Positions 1 through 10,800 of a stretch of DNA of 64,000 nt are shown in pieces (the stretch's first letter is position 1; every line of letters starts with the position of its first letter). This DNA comes from Pseudomonas sp. SCB32 (GTDB taxonomy: Bacteria; Pseudomonadota; Gammaproteobacteria; Pseudomonadales; Pseudomonadaceae): positions 992,001 to 1,056,000 of the forward strand of contig NZ_CP045118.1 of assembly GCF_009189165.1 (NCBI RefSeq), read 5' to 3'. The translations under genes and the position numbers were made by a program. The notes below the pieces were generated by a model that was given only the letters and a program-made list of their open reading frames with translations, did not search any database and was not told the origin of the DNA.

Positions 1-1
1 C

Positions 2-1417
2 TTCGTTGCCTTCAAGCTGCCCAACCTGCTGCGCCGCATCTTCGCCGAGGGGGCATTTTCCCAGGCCTTCGTACCGATCCTGGCCGAGTACAAGACCCAG
101 CAAGGAGAGGAGGCGACCCGCACCTTCATCGCCTATGTGTCGGGCCTGTTGACGCTGATCCTGGCGCTGGTTACCGCGCTGGGTATCCTCGCCGCGCCCT
201 GGGTGATCTGGGTGACGGCCCCGGGTTTCGTTGATTCGCCGGAGAAATTCCAGCTCACCAGCAGTCTGCTGCGGGTGACCTTCCCTTATATCCTGTTGAT
301 CTCGCTGGCCTCGCTGGCGGGGGCGATCCTCAACACCTGGAACCGCTTCTCGGTGCCGGCCTTCGTGCCGACCCTGCTGAACGTCAGCATGATTCTCTTC
401 GCGCTGTTCCTCACGCCGTACTTCGACCCGCCGATCATGGCGCTGGGCTGGGCAGTGCTGGCCGGCGGCCTGGCGCAGCTGCTCTACCAGCTGCCGCACC
501 TGAAGAAGATCGGCATGCTGGTACTTCCGCGCGTCAACCTGCGCGACTCGGGCGTCTGGCGCGTGCTCAAGCAGATGGGGCCGGCGATCCTCGGGGTGTC
601 CGTCAGCCAGATTTCGCTGATCATCAACACCATCTTCGCGTCCTTCCTGGTGGCGGGTTCGGTGTCCTGGATGTACTACGCCGATCGCCTGATGGAGCTG
701 CCGTCGGGTGTGCTGGGTGTGGCGCTGGGTACCATCCTGCTGCCGTCGTTGGCCAAGACCTACGCCAATGATGATCGCCACGAGTATTCGCGGCTGATGG
801 ACTGGGGGCTGCGCCTGTGCTTCCTGCTGGTGCTGCCCTGTTCCCTGGCGCTGGCGGTGATCGCCGAGCCGCTGACCGTCGCGCTGTTCCAGTACGGCAA
901 GTTCAGCGCCCATGACGCACTGATGACCCAGCGCGCGCTGATCGCTTACGCCGTCGGCCTGCTCGGTATCATCCTGGTGAAGGTGCTGGCGCCGGGCTTC
1001 TATGCGCGGCAGAACATCAAGACGCCGGTGAAGATCGCGCTGTTCACCCTGGTTTCCACCCAGCTGATGAACCTGGTGTTCATCGGCCCGCTCAAGCATG
1101 CCGGGCTGGCCCTGGCGATCAGCCTGGCGGCCTGCTTGAATGCCGGCCTGCTGTACTGGCAGCTGCGCAAGCACCAGTTGTTCGACCCGCAGCCGGGCTG
1201 GGGCAAGTTCATCGCCAAATTGGTGGTATCTGTACTGGTGATGTGTGCCGTCCTGATCGGCATGATGTATGTCATGCCGGCCTGGGACGAGGGCGGTATG
1301 CCGATTCGCCTGGTGCGCCTGGGCGTGCTGGTGGTGGCCGGTGTGGTCGCCTATTTCGGTATGCTGGCGATCCTGGGCTTCCGCTTGCGGGACTTCTCCC
1401 GCCGCGCGGTGCTGTAA
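2..1417 (+). CDS. murJ: Lipid II flippase MurJ (MviN), 5' end outside window
   Basis: This is the C-terminal part (471 codons visible) of the MOP-superfamily flippase that moves undecaprenyl-linked lipid II across the inner membrane for peptidoglycan synthesis. The frame is open from base 2 without a start, so the gene begins before the window; the first visible residues ([20 protein letters not shown]) match the conserved first loop of MurJ, so only about 40 residues are missing. The rest is a series of hydrophobic segments separated by short Arg/Lys-rich loops, ending in a basic tail. It lies 106 bases before ribF in the same direction, the order known from Pseudomonas. Confidence 0.95.
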   Translation, partial: FVAFKLPNLLRRIFAEGAFSQAFVPILAEYKTQQGEEATRTFIAYVSGLLTLILALVTALGILAAPWVIWVTAPGFVDSPEKFQLTSSLLRVTFPYILLISLASLAGAILNTWNRFSVPAFVPTLLNVSMILFALFLTPYFDPPIMALGWAVLAGGLAQLLYQLPHLKKIGMLVLPRVNLRDSGVWRVLKQMGPAILGVSVSQISLIINTIFASFLVAGSVSWMYYADRLMELPSGVLGVALGTILLPSLAKTYANDDRHEYSRLMDWGLRLCFLLVLPCSLALAVIAEPLTVALFQYGKFSAHDALMTQRALIAYAVGLLGIILVKVLAPGFYARQNIKTPVKIALFTLVSTQLMNLVFIGPLKHAGLALAISLAACLNAGLLYWQLRKHQLFDPQPGWGKFIAKLVVSVLVMCAVLIGMMYVMPAWDEGGMPIRLVRLGVLVVAGVVAYFGMLAILGFRLRDFSRRAVL

Positions 1418-1489
1418 CCTTCGCCGGGCAAAGCATTGCATCCGTTTGCGGCGACGGCATTTTGCCTGTCGCATGGCGGCGGGTGCGGG

Positions 1490-1495
1490 TATAAT
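1490..1495 (+). promoter_or_regulatory. Probable -10 box of the ribF operon
   Basis: A perfect TATAAT lies 29 bases before the ribF start in the murJ-ribF gap. A TTGCCT at 1462-1467 resembles a -35 box but sits 22 bases upstream, which is too far for a standard sigma-70 promoter, so the -35 is uncertain. This would give ribF-ileS-lspA-fkpB a promoter independent of murJ. Confidence 0.45.
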
Positions 1496-1523
1496 CGACC
1501 ACTTTCTGAGCAATACGCGCGCT

Positions 1524-2462
1524 ATGCAGCTGCTTCGAGGCCTTCACAACCTGCGGCCCCTGTCCGGGGGCTGTGTCGCCACCATCGGTAATTTCGACGG
1601 CGTCCATCTCGGCCACCAGGCGATCCTGGGGCGTCTGCGCGAGCGTTCGCTGGAGCTGGGCGTGCCCAGCTGCGTGGTGATCTTCGAGCCGCAGCCGCGC
1701 GAGTACTTCGCGCCGGATGCCGCGCCGGTGCGTCTCACCCGTCTGCGCGAGAAACTCGAGCTGCTGCGCCAGTATGGCGTCGATTTCGTCCTCTGCCTGG
1801 CCTTCAACCGCCGTCTGCGCGAATTGTCGGCCGCCGAGTTCGTCCGCCAGGTATTGGTGGAAGGCCTGCAGGTCCGCCGTCTGGAAGTGGGTGATGATTT
1901 CCGCTTCGGCTGCGACCGTTCCGGCGACTTCGCCTTCCTGGTCAACGCCAGCGCGGAGCAGGGTTTCACCGTCGAAGCCGCGACCACCGTGGAGGTCGAC
2001 GGTATGCGCGTGAGCAGCTCGCGCATCCGCAAGGACCTGGCCGACGGCGACCTGCCAAGGGTCGAGCGCCTGCTGGGGCGTCCGTATCGCCTGAGCGGCC
2101 GCGTGCTGCACGGGCAGAAGCTGGGCCGTACGCTGGGTTCGCCCACCGCGAACATCCAGCTCAAGCGTCGCAAGGCGCCGCTCAATGGGGTTTACCTGGT
2201 CAGCACGATGGTGGCTGGCCAGCGCTGTAACGGGGTTGCCAACATCGGCACCCGGCCTTCTGTGAATGGCGACGGCCGGCCCCACCTGGAAGTGCATCTG
2301 CTGGATTTCGCTGGCGACCTTTACGGCCAGCATCTGGACATCACTTTCCACCAGAAGCTGCGTGATGAGCAGCGTTTTGCCTCGCTGGAGGCACTCAAGG
2401 CGGCCATCCTCGCCGACATCGCCGCCGCCCGGGCCTATTGGCTGGGCCAACCGCTTGATTGA
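1524..2462 (+). CDS. ribF: Bifunctional riboflavin kinase / FAD synthetase RibF
   Basis: RibF phosphorylates riboflavin to FMN and adenylates FMN to FAD in the cytoplasm. The 312-residue length is typical. The N-terminal FMN adenylyltransferase domain shows the nucleotidyltransferase motif IGNFDGVHLGHQ near residues 22-33 and SSSRIRKDL near residue 160; the C-terminal riboflavin kinase domain begins around residue 185 with LGSPTANIQL. The ATG at 1524 is chosen because the protein begins MQLLRGLHNL as in Pseudomonas homologues; the frame is open further upstream but that part overlaps murJ and has no domain. The ileS start follows 21 bases after the stop. Confidence 0.95.
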   Translation: MQLLRGLHNLRPLSGGCVATIGNFDGVHLGHQAILGRLRERSLELGVPSCVVIFEPQPREYFAPDAAPVRLTRLREKLELLRQYGVDFVLCLAFNRRLRELSAAEFVRQVLVEGLQVRRLEVGDDFRFGCDRSGDFAFLVNASAEQGFTVEAATTVEVDGMRVSSSRIRKDLADGDLPRVERLLGRPYRLSGRVLHGQKLGRTLGSPTANIQLKRRKAPLNGVYLVSTMVAGQRCNGVANIGTRPSVNGDGRPHLEVHLLDFAGDLYGQHLDITFHQKLRDEQRFASLEALKAAILADIAAARAYWLGQPLD

Positions 2463-2483
2463 AGATCCTGAACAGGCCCTGAG

Positions 2484-5318
2484 ATGACCGATTACAAAGC
2501 CACTCTGAACCTTCCCGAAACCGACTTCCCGATGAAAGCCGGCCTGCCGCAGCGCGAGCCGCAGACCCTGAAGCTCTGGAACGACATTGGCCTGTACCAG
2601 AAGCTGCGGAAGATTGGCGAAGGTCGCCCGAAATTCATCCTGCACGATGGCCCGCCCTACGCCAACGGCAGCATTCACATCGGTCACGCGGTCAACAAGA
2701 TCCTCAAGGACATCATCGTCCGCTCCAAGACCCTGGCCGGCTACGACGCCCCCTACGTGCCGGGCTGGGACTGCCACGGCCTGCCGATCGAGCACAAGGT
2801 CGAGACCACCCACGGCAAGAACCTGCCGGCGGACAAGACCCGCGAACTGTGCCGCGAATACGCCGCCGAGCAGATCGAAGGGCAGAAGGCCGACTTCATC
2901 CGCCTGGGCGTGCTGGGCGAGTGGGACAACCCGTACAAGACCATGGCGTTCGCCAACGAGGCCGGCGAGATCCGGGCCCTGGCGGAAATGGTCAAGCAGG
3001 GCTTCGTGTTCAAGGGCCTGAAGCCGGTGAACTGGTGCTTCGACTGTGGCTCGGCGCTGGCCGAGGCGGAAGTCGAGTACGCCGACAAGAAGTCCGACGC
3101 CATCGACGTCGCCTTCCCGGTGGAAGACGCTGACAAGCTGGCCGCCGCCTTCGGCCTGGCCAGCCTGCCCAAGCCCGCCGCCATCGTCATCTGGACCACC
3201 ACTCCGTGGACCATCCCGGCCAACCAGGCGCTGAACGTCCACCCTGAATTCACCTACGCGCTGGTCGACACCGGCTCGCGCCTGCTGGTGCTGGCCGAGG
3301 AACTGGTCGAGTCCTGCCTTGCGCGTTACGGCCTGGAAGGCCAGGTCATCGCCACCGCCCAGGGCGAGTCGCTGGACCTGATCCGCTTCCGCCACCCGTT
3401 CTACGAGCGCTTCTCGCCGGTCTACCTGGCCGAGTACGTCGAGCTGGGCGCCGGCACTGGCGTGGTTCACTCCGCCCCGGCCTACGGCGAGGACGACTTC
3501 CGTACCTGCAAGCAGTACGGCATGAGCAATGACGACATCCTCAGCCCCGTGCAGAGCAATGGCGTCTACGTGGCCGACCTGCCGTTCTTCGGCGGCCAGT
3601 TCATCTGGAAGGCCAACCCGGCGATCGTCGCCAAGCTCGATGAAGTCGGCGCGCTGCTCAAACACACCAGTATCAGCCACAGCTACATGCATTGCTGGCG
3701 CCACAAGACCCCGCTGATCTACCGCGCCACCGCGCAGTGGTTCGTCGGCATGGACAAGCAGCCCGAAGCCGGCGCCACCCTGCGTGAGCGCGCGCTGCAA
3801 GCCATCACCGAAACCGATTTCGTGCCCAACTGGGGCCAGGCGCGCCTGCACGGCATGATCGCCGGCCGTCCGGACTGGTGCATCTCGCGTCAGCGCAACT
3901 GGGGCGTGCCGATCCCGTTCTTCCTGCACAAGGCCACCGGCGAGCTGCACCCGCGCACCGTCGAGCTGATGGAAGCGGTAGCCCTGCGTGTCGAGAACGC
4001 GGGCATCGAAGCCTGGTTCAAGCTCGACGCCGCCGAACTGCTGGGCGATGAAGCCGCGCAGTACGACAAGATCAACGACACCCTGGACGTCTGGTTCGAC
4101 TCCGGCACCACCCACTGGCACGTGCTGCGCGGCTCCCACGCCGAGCTGGGCCATGCCAGCGGTCCGGCCGCCGACCTCTACCTGGAAGGCTCCGACCAGC
4201 ACCGCGGCTGGTTCCACTCGTCGTTGCTGACCGGCTGCGCCATCGACGGCCACGCGCCGTACCGCCAGCTGCTCACCCACGGCTTCACCGTGGACGAGTC
4301 GGGCCGCAAGATGTCCAAGTCGCTGGGCAACGTGATCGCCCCGCAGCAGGTTACCGACAGCCTGGGCGCCGACATCCTGCGCTTGTGGGTTTCCGCCACC
4401 GACTACTCGGGCGAGATGGCGGTCTCCCAGACCATCCTGCAGCGCAGCGCCGATGCCTATCGCCGCATCCGTAACACCGCGCGCTTCCTGCTCTCCAACC
4501 TGTCCGGCTTCGACCCGGCCAAGGACCTGCTGCCCAACGACCAGCTGCTGGCCCTGGACCGCTGGGCCATCGACCGCGCCCTGCTGCTGCAGCGCGAGCT
4601 GGAAGAGGCCTACCGCGACTACCGCTTCTGGAACGTCTACTCCAAGGTGCACAACTTCTGCGTGCAGGAGCTGGGCGGCTTCTACCTGGACATCATCAAG
4701 GACCGCCAGTACACCACCCAGGAAAACAGCGTCGCCCGCCGTTCCTGCCAGACCGCGCTGTTCCACATCGCCGAGGCCCTGGTGCGCTGGATCGCGCCGA
4801 TCCTGGCGTTCACTGCCGAGGAAATCTGGAGCTTCCTGCCGGGCGAGCGCGCCGAGTCGGTGATGCTGACTACCTGGTACGAGGGCCTGTCTGAACTGCC
4901 GGCCGACGCCGAGCTGGACCGCGCCTACTGGGACGAAGTCATGGCCGCCAAGGCTGCCGTGAACAAGGAGCTGGAGAACCAGCGCAGCGCCAAGACCATC
5001 GGTGGCAACCTGCAGGCCGAGATCACCCTCTACGCCGAAGACTCCCTGGCCAAGCGCCTGGAGAAGCTGGGCAACGAGCTGCGCTTCGTGCTGATCACCT
5101 CCGCCGCCACTGTCGCACCGCTGGCCGATGCGCCGGCTGACGCGGTAGACAGCGAGCTGCCGGGCCTGAAACTGAAGGTGGCCAAGTCCGCCCACGCGAA
5201 GTGCGGCCGTTGCTGGCACTTCCGCGCAGACGTCGGCAGCCATGCTGCGCACCCGGAACTGTGCAGTCGCTGCGTCGAGAACATCGATGGCGCCGGCGAG
5301 GTTCGTCACTATGCCTGA
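2484..5318 (+). CDS. ileS: Isoleucyl-tRNA synthetase IleS
   Basis: This class I aminoacyl-tRNA synthetase charges tRNA-Ile. The protein has 944 residues, normal for bacterial IleS of the mupirocin-sensitive type. The HIGH motif is seen as GSIHIGH near residue 65, the KMSKS loop as [10 protein letters not shown] near residue 610, and between them lies the CP1 editing domain with the threonine-rich stretch [12 protein letters not shown]. The C-terminal zinc ribbon is visible as CGRCWHF followed by CSRCVEN. It sits in the ribF-ileS-lspA operon and its last eight bases overlap the start of lspA, which suggests translational coupling. Confidence 0.98.
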   Translation: MTDYKATLNLPETDFPMKAGLPQREPQTLKLWNDIGLYQKLRKIGEGRPKFILHDGPPYANGSIHIGHAVNKILKDIIVRSKTLAGYDAPYVPGWDCHGLPIEHKVETTHGKNLPADKTRELCREYAAEQIEGQKADFIRLGVLGEWDNPYKTMAFANEAGEIRALAEMVKQGFVFKGLKPVNWCFDCGSALAEAEVEYADKKSDAIDVAFPVEDADKLAAAFGLASLPKPAAIVIWTTTPWTIPANQALNVHPEFTYALVDTGSRLLVLAEELVESCLARYGLEGQVIATAQGESLDLIRFRHPFYERFSPVYLAEYVELGAGTGVVHSAPAYGEDDFRTCKQYGMSNDDILSPVQSNGVYVADLPFFGGQFIWKANPAIVAKLDEVGALLKHTSISHSYMHCWRHKTPLIYRATAQWFVGMDKQPEAGATLRERALQAITETDFVPNWGQARLHGMIAGRPDWCISRQRNWGVPIPFFLHKATGELHPRTVELMEAVALRVENAGIEAWFKLDAAELLGDEAAQYDKINDTLDVWFDSGTTHWHVLRGSHAELGHASGPAADLYLEGSDQHRGWFHSSLLTGCAIDGHAPYRQLLTHGFTVDESGRKMSKSLGNVIAPQQVTDSLGADILRLWVSATDYSGEMAVSQTILQRSADAYRRIRNTARFLLSNLSGFDPAKDLLPNDQLLALDRWAIDRALLLQRELEEAYRDYRFWNVYSKVHNFCVQELGGFYLDIIKDRQYTTQENSVARRSCQTALFHIAEALVRWIAPILAFTAEEIWSFLPGERAESVMLTTWYEGLSELPADAELDRAYWDEVMAAKAAVNKELENQRSAKTIGGNLQAEITLYAEDSLAKRLEKLGNELRFVLITSAATVAPLADAPADAVDSELPGLKLKVAKSAHAKCGRCWHFRADVGSHAAHPELCSRCVENIDGAGEVRHYA

Positions 5319-5814
5319 TCGTTTCGGCCGTCTTCCCTGGCTGTGGATCACCGTGCTGGTGTTCGTGCTGGACCAGGTCAGCAAGGCCTTCTTCCAGGCC
5401 GAGCTGAGCATGTACCAGCAGATCGTGGTCATCCCCGATCTGTTCAGCTGGACCCTGGCCTACAACACTGGCGCGGCCTTCAGCTTCCTGGCTGACGGCT
5501 CCGGCTGGCAGCGCTGGCTGTTCGCCCTGATCGCCATCGTGGTGAGTGCCGTGCTGGTGGTCTGGCTCAAGCGCCTGAAGCGTGGCGAGACCTGGCTGGC
5601 CATCGCCCTGACCCTGGTGCTGGGTGGTGCGCTGGGCAACCTGTACGACCGCATCGTGCTTGGCCATGTGGTCGACTTCGTGCTCGTGCACTGGCAGAAC
5701 CGCTGGTATTTCCCGGCGTTCAACCTGGCCGACAGCGCCATCACCGTCGGTGCCATCATGCTGGCGCTGGACATGTTCAAATCGAAGAATTCCGGAGAGA
5801 CCGCCCATGGCTGA
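5311..5814 (+). CDS. lspA: Lipoprotein signal peptidase II LspA
   Basis: LspA is the inner-membrane aspartyl peptidase that removes the signal peptide from diacylated prolipoproteins. The 167-residue protein has four hydrophobic segments and both catalytic aspartates in their motifs, [14 protein letters not shown] and [10 protein letters not shown]. The ATG at 5311 overlaps the ileS stop by eight bases and gives the standard N-terminus [12 protein letters not shown]; a longer frame is open upstream inside ileS but is not credible. The fkpB start overlaps its 3' end by eight bases. Lipoprotein clients in this window include BamD and CyoA. Confidence 0.97.
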   Translation: MPDRFGRLPWLWITVLVFVLDQVSKAFFQAELSMYQQIVVIPDLFSWTLAYNTGAAFSFLADGSGWQRWLFALIAIVVSAVLVVWLKRLKRGETWLAIALTLVLGGALGNLYDRIVLGHVVDFVLVHWQNRWYFPAFNLADSAITVGAIMLALDMFKSKNSGETAHG

Positions 5815-6259
5815 GACTTCTGAAACCATTCAGCGCATCGGTGCGGATACCCAGGTCACCCTGCATTTCGCCCTGAAGCTGGAAGACGGCAACGTCGTCG
5901 ACAGTACCTTCGACAAGCAGCCGGCCACCTTCAAGGTCGGCGACGGCAACCTGCTGCCGGGCTTCGAGCAGGCTCTGTTCGGCCTCAAGGCAGGTGACAA
6001 ACGCACCCTGACCATCGAGCCGGAGCATGCATTCGGCCAGCCGAATCCGGCCAACGTTCAGGTGATGTCGCGCGACCAGTTCCAGGACATGGAGCTGGCC
6101 GAGGGCCTGCTGGTGATCTTCAACGACGCCGCCAAGACCGAGCTGCCGGGCATCGTCAAAGACTTCGATGAACAGCACGTCACCATCGACTTCAACCATC
6201 CGCTGGCCGGTAAAACGCTCGCGTTCGAAGTCGATATCATCGATGTACAACCGGCTTGA
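5807..6259 (+). CDS. fkpB: FKBP-type peptidyl-prolyl isomerase (SlpA/FkpB family)
   Basis: A 150-residue cytoplasmic cis-trans prolyl isomerase of the SlyD/SlpA group. The FKBP core is interrupted by an insert-in-flap domain: VTLHFALKLEDGNVVDSTFD and GDGNLLPGFEQALFGLKAGD mark the FKBP part, and the EPEHAFGQPNPANVQ stretch leads into the flap insert. There is no His-rich metal-binding tail, which separates it from SlyD. The start overlaps lspA by eight bases, so it is in the same operon. A short gap with two hairpins separates it from ispH. Confidence 0.93.
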   Translation: MAETSETIQRIGADTQVTLHFALKLEDGNVVDSTFDKQPATFKVGDGNLLPGFEQALFGLKAGDKRTLTIEPEHAFGQPNPANVQVMSRDQFQDMELAEGLLVIFNDAAKTELPGIVKDFDEQHVTIDFNHPLAGKTLAFEVDIIDVQPA

Positions 6260-6270
6260 TTGAGCGGACG

Positions 6271-6334
6271 GCCCGCGACTGGCGGGCTGTTTCTCTCCAG
6301 GTGAAGAATCCCTGCCGGCCCCTCGTGGGCCGGC
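6271..6334 (+). other. Two successive hairpins between fkpB and ispH
   Basis: GCCCGC (6271-6276) pairs with GCGGGC (6282-6287), and GCCGGCCC (6314-6321) pairs perfectly with GGGCCGGC (6327-6334) around a five-base loop. Neither is followed by a real T-run, so these may be weak terminators, attenuators or mRNA stabilisers rather than full stops. Confidence 0.5.
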
Positions 6335-6356
6335 TTGCATAGCGCCCGAGGCCACC

Positions 6357-7301
6357 ATGCAAATCAAACTCGCCAATCCCCGCGGCTTCTGCGCCGGCGT
6401 CGACCGGGCGATCGAGATCGTCAACCGCGCCCTCGATGTGTTCGGCCCGCCGATCTATGTGCGCCATGAAGTGGTGCACAACAAGTTCGTGGTGGAGAAC
6501 CTGCGCAATCGCGGAGCGGTCTTCGTCGAGGAACTCGACCAGGTGCCGGACGACACCATCGTCATCTTCAGCGCCCACGGTGTTTCCCAGGCCGTGCGCA
6601 AGGAGGCCGAGAGCCGTGGCCTGAAGGTCTTCGATGCGACCTGCCCGCTGGTGACCAAGGTGCATCTGGAAGTCGTGCGTTACAGCCGCGACGGCCACGA
6701 GTGCATCCTGATCGGTCATGAAGGCCATCCGGAAGTGGAAGGCACCATGGGCCAGTACGATGCGTCCAATGGCGGCGACATCTATCTGGTGGAAGACGAG
6801 GCCGATGTGGCCGCGCTGGAGGTTCGCAACCCCGAAGCACTGCACTTCGTGACCCAGACCACCCTGTCCATGGATGATACCTCCAAGGTGATCGACGCCT
6901 TGCGCGCCAAGTTCCCGGACATCCAGGGGCCGCGCAAGAACGATATCTGTTACGCCACCCAGAACCGCCAGGACGCGGTGAAAGAATTGGCCGACCAGTG
7001 CGATGTAGTGCTTGTAGTCGGCAGCCCGAACAGCTCCAACTCCAACCGCCTGCGCGAGCTGGCCGAACGCATGGGCACTCCGGGCTATCTGATCGATGGC
7101 GCCGAGGACCTGAAGAAGGAGTGGTTCGATGGCGTGCAGCGCATCGGCATCACTGCTGGTGCGTCGGCGCCGGAAGTGCTGGTGCGCGGTGTAATCCAGC
7201 AGCTTCGCGACTGGGGCGCCGAGCCCGAGGTGGAGCTGGATGGCCGGGAGGAGAACATCACCTTCTCGATGCCCAAGGAGCTGCGGGTCAAGGCGGTCTG
7301 A
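6357..7301 (+). CDS. ispH: 4-hydroxy-3-methylbut-2-enyl diphosphate reductase IspH (LytB)
   Basis: IspH is the last enzyme of the MEP isoprenoid pathway; it uses a [4Fe-4S] cluster to make IPP and DMAPP, which also feed the undecaprenyl carrier used by MurJ. The 314-residue protein shows the three cluster cysteines in the contexts [10 protein letters not shown] (residue about 12), [11 protein letters not shown] (about 96) and [11 protein letters not shown] (about 197). The start ATG at 6357 gives the usual [15 protein letters not shown]-terminus. The gene is last in the plus-strand operon and is followed by a strong terminator shared with the converging pilin operon. Confidence 0.97.
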   Translation: MQIKLANPRGFCAGVDRAIEIVNRALDVFGPPIYVRHEVVHNKFVVENLRNRGAVFVEELDQVPDDTIVIFSAHGVSQAVRKEAESRGLKVFDATCPLVTKVHLEVVRYSRDGHECILIGHEGHPEVEGTMGQYDASNGGDIYLVEDEADVAALEVRNPEALHFVTQTTLSMDDTSKVIDALRAKFPDIQGPRKNDICYATQNRQDAVKELADQCDVVLVVGSPNSSNSNRLRELAERMGTPGYLIDGAEDLKKEWFDGVQRIGITAGASAPEVLVRGVIQQLRDWGAEPEVELDGREENITFSMPKELRVKAV

Positions 7302-7330
7302 ACAGGGCCGGAGATAGAAGCCCGGAGACA

Positions 7331-7360
7331 AAAAAGCCCGATCCTGTGATCGGGCTTTTT
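7331..7360 (+). terminator. Bidirectional rho-independent terminator, ispH / pilE
   Basis: AAAAAGCCCGATC pairs with GATCGGGCTTTTT around a CTGT loop. The stem is flanked by A-run and T-run, so it can stop transcription of ispH on the plus strand and of the pilE operon on the minus strand. Confidence 0.9.
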
Positions 7361-7376
7361 CATGGGCGGCTATCTG

Positions 7377-7829
7377 TCAGCGGCGCCAGCACTGGCTCAG
7401 GGTGGCGCCACTGCCTTGGCCTTTCACGCCAGCATTGCTCAATGTCAGGGTTCCGCAGCTGTCGCCGGCCATCGCGCCCTTGGGGGCTGCGCTCAGTACG
7501 TAGGTAGTCGCCGTCGGGCTTCCGGTGAATGCCAGGGTGTAGTACTTGGAGCTGGAATCCTTGGGCGACTCAGTGAAGGGCAGGGCGACGGCGGCGTCCG
7601 CGCTGGTGGTGTAGCGGCCGTTGGCGGTGTAGTAGCGCTCCATGAACTGCGATAGCTCCATGAGCGACGCCTGCGCATCGGCACGCCTGGCCTTCCTCAC
7701 ATACTCCTGATACGACGGATAGGCCACGGCGGAGATGATGGCGATGATCGCCACCACCACCATCAGCTCGATCAGCGTAAAACCGCGGTTGCGCTGCCGG
7801 CTGGCGGCCTTGGGTAAAACTGGGGACAT
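7377..7829 (-). CDS. pilE: Minor type IV pilin PilE
   Basis: PilE is a minor pilin of the priming complex at the tip of the type IV pilus. The class III signal is visible as a basic leader ending RQRNRG before FTLIELMVVVAIIAI, with phenylalanine at +1 and glutamate at +5, so PilD should process it. A PilE-like globular domain with two cysteines near the end follows. I choose the ATG at 7829 because GGAG lies nine bases upstream; another in-frame ATG at 7844 overlaps the pilY1 stop as TAATG and could equally be used through coupling. No pilY2-like gene lies between pilY1 and pilE, in contrast to what I recall of P. aeruginosa PAO1. Confidence 0.9.
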   Translation of the reverse strand: MSPVLPKAASRQRNRGFTLIELMVVVAIIAIISAVAYPSYQEYVRKARRADAQASLMELSQFMERYYTANGRYTTSADAAVALPFTESPKDSSSKYYTLAFTGSPTATTYVLSAAPKGAMAGDSCGTLTLSNAGVKGQGSGATLSQCWRR

Positions 7830-7843
7830 CACTGCTTTCTCCA

Positions 7844-10800
7844 TTATCGATTCACTTCGCGCCAGGACAGCCTTCCTGAGGTTCGATTCCCGGGCGGAAC
7901 GGGAGCGCATTGCGGCTCTCCGCCCTTGGAACCGACGTAGCAGATCAGATCGTCGCCATCTTCCTTGCTGAAGAAGCTCGGGGTCTTGATCACGCCGTCG
8001 GTCGAGTCGCTGATGCCTGAGTAGGGGATCTTGTTGCCCGCGCTGTCGACGTAGAAGTCCTGATCGCTGATCACGCCATCACCGTTGGCGTCGAAGTAGT
8101 TGTACGGCAGGCGGCCATTGCCCAGGGCATCCAGCGCCATGATCCAGCTGACACCGCCGCCAGTGCAGGGGTCGTCGGAGGGGGTCAGCGAGGTGAAGGT
8201 GATGCCGCCGCCACGCAGTATTGGGCGGGAGACTACGCGCTCGCCCGTCAGGGTATTGCTGCCGCCCTGGGCCTGTTTCCACAGCAGGTCCAGGTACCAG
8301 CCTTTCGTCGCCGTGGTCATGGCGTTATTGCTCACGACGCGTAGCCGGTTGTCGCCGATGGTTTGCTGGCCGAGGATTTTCTGCTCCAGCAGATCATCGC
8401 GGGTAACTGTTGTGCCGGCATCGATGACACCGTAGAACGACTCGATGCGCTGGTTCTGCTGCAGGTCGGTATCGATCGTCTGATAGAAGCTGCCGGTGCC
8501 GAACAGCACCATGGGTTTGCCGTCGGTATTCAAGGCGGCGGCCAGCGGCGCGGTGATCGGTTGCACCCGGTTGGAGCTGTCCCGTGCCTGGAACAGCGCT
8601 CCACCGTTCAGCGAGCTGGGCGCGCCCCAGTTGCTCGGGTCGGTTCCGGTGATATCCAGCCGCCAGAGGTTGCCCACGGTATCGCCGACATAGATGCGAT
8701 CGGCAACCCGGTCATTATTGATATCGATAGCCAGCGGATCGGCCAGGCCACCGGTGGTGGTGATGGTGAATTGCTTGATCACCGAGCCGTCGGCGGCATC
8801 CAGAATCCACACCTTGCCGCTGCTGACCGCGTTGTTGACGAAGCCGCTGGTGACGACAACGCCGAACTTGCCGTTGGCAAGGGCGACGATGGCGGGGCGC
8901 TGCATGGGGTTGCCCATTTCCGGCGCAGTGAACTCCCACAGGACCTTGCCGCTGGTCATGTTGCTCGGGGCGGTGACATCCAGGGCGAACACGCTCTTGC
9001 CGCCTGCGCCGGTGGTGCCCACGACAATGGTCTTCCAGCTCGAGCCGATGTAGGCGTCGGAGAAGGCGGGAGAGCCGTCCACATAGTAGCGATGGCTGTA
9101 TTCGGGCTGAGTGAGCTGATAGAGGCTGTCGGCAATGGTGCGTGGAACATAGGCGAAGAGTTCAGCTCCCCCGTTGCTCAGTGTGCCGTCGAAACCGTGG
9201 AGCATGCCGTCGTTCGCGCCGAGGACCACCAGTGGCTTCTTGCTCTTGTAGCTGCTGCTGGCGCGATAGGTGAGGTAGGCCGGGCCGGCGTTGCCCCATT
9301 GGCTGCCGGTCAGCAGGTTGTAGCCGAAGTCCTGGTTGGCGACATATTGCGGGTCGGAGTTGACGATGTCGCCCAGCCGGCTGCTGCGCTCTCGGTAGGG
9401 ATTGGTCGGATTGCTGGTGCTGACTTCGCGGCTCCGGTCACCACGCAGGAAGGCCAGGCGGTTCTGCGCTTCTGCTTCGCTGACGGAGGTCGTGGCGTCA
9501 GCGGTGCGCCTGAGTGCCACTTTGGTGTCGGCGTCCAGGGTGCTCCAGGTAAAGTCTACGCCGCTGGTGGTAGTGAAATAGGTATTTCCTGCCTGACCTG
9601 CAAGCGTATTGGCCGTGAAAATCTTGCGCGCCGAAAGGTCGGTCAGAGCATCCAGCCTGGCGGCCGCACTCCAGTTGGGTGTGGTCGCGACCACGCCGTT
9701 GCCGTTGACGCTTTTGGCTTGAAGGTCACCGCTCCAGTGTTCGCTGTTGTACTGCGACTGGTAGATTGCGCTGCCAGTGTCCAACTGTGTGGAGTTGGTC
9801 GCCAGCGAGGTGGTCGAGCTGCGCACTTCCTGGACGATGTTGGCGAAGGCGGTCTTCAGGCTGGTGACCATCTTTTCTGCGTCGCTGGCGACGAAGAAGT
9901 TGTCCGGACGCTTGTCGCCGGTGGACAGCGTTTCTCCGTTGGTCCACCAGAGATCGTCGGTCAGGCTGGCGGTCGAACTGTAGGGATCGAAATTGGTGGG
10001 AACCTTGAAGCCGCCGTATTTGGCGGCGAGCCAGTACTGGTTGGAGGCCCGTCCAGCCAGATTCTGGTTTTCCTGAACGTCGGCCCAGTAGGTGGAGACC
10101 GTCTGCTTGCCGCCGATGTCGCTACGCATATCCTTGGTGTGCGAGTCATAGGCCAGGCCCGCAATATAGGCCGAGTTGTTGCGGCCGGTAAAAGAGCTGC
10201 TCGATGCCTTGAGATCGACACCTTCCAGGCTGGCGACCTTGTTGGTTGCCTGGACTACATCCACTGTCGTGTCGGTTGAGACCTCCTGCGGCTTGGTGGG
10301 CTCACTGGTGGCGTTGGTATTGCCGGGCAGGTTCTTGTCGTTGTGGGTGTTCACGTCGCCAATGCCAAGGATGACGTTCTTCTGGCAGGCGTAGGTAATG
10401 GGGTCCGTCCACTGGGTGACCACCGGGAAACCATCGAATGTGTTGTAGTTGTCCGAGGTTACATTGCTGTATGCGGATACATTGCCCTGGTTCTTGTAGT
10501 AGCGAATCGCCGTGTAATAGAGCTCACTGACCGGATCGAGGCTTTTGTGGGCCTTGTCGGTCATCGAGCCGAACTTATTGATGTAGTTGATCACGCCGCT
10601 CTGGGCGATACCGCTACCGGTGCTGGTGGCGTCGGCAGGGTTCGGATTGCTGGCGAAGATGCCTGTGCTGGGGTCCCATTCGGTTTGGGAGTTGTTGGTG
10701 CCGCCATCGCCGAGGGTTGGCCCGATGTACTTCTGGTTGGCGCGCAGGATGCCGCCGTCGCGATTGACGCTCGAGTCATTCAGATAGCTGAAGGCGCTGT

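Noticed and set aside
1272..5432. 1386-codon minus-strand frame opposite ribF and ileS
   Set aside because: Low-complexity Val/Gln/Leu/Asp-rich translation, antisense to two certain genes; an effect of G/C-ending codons.
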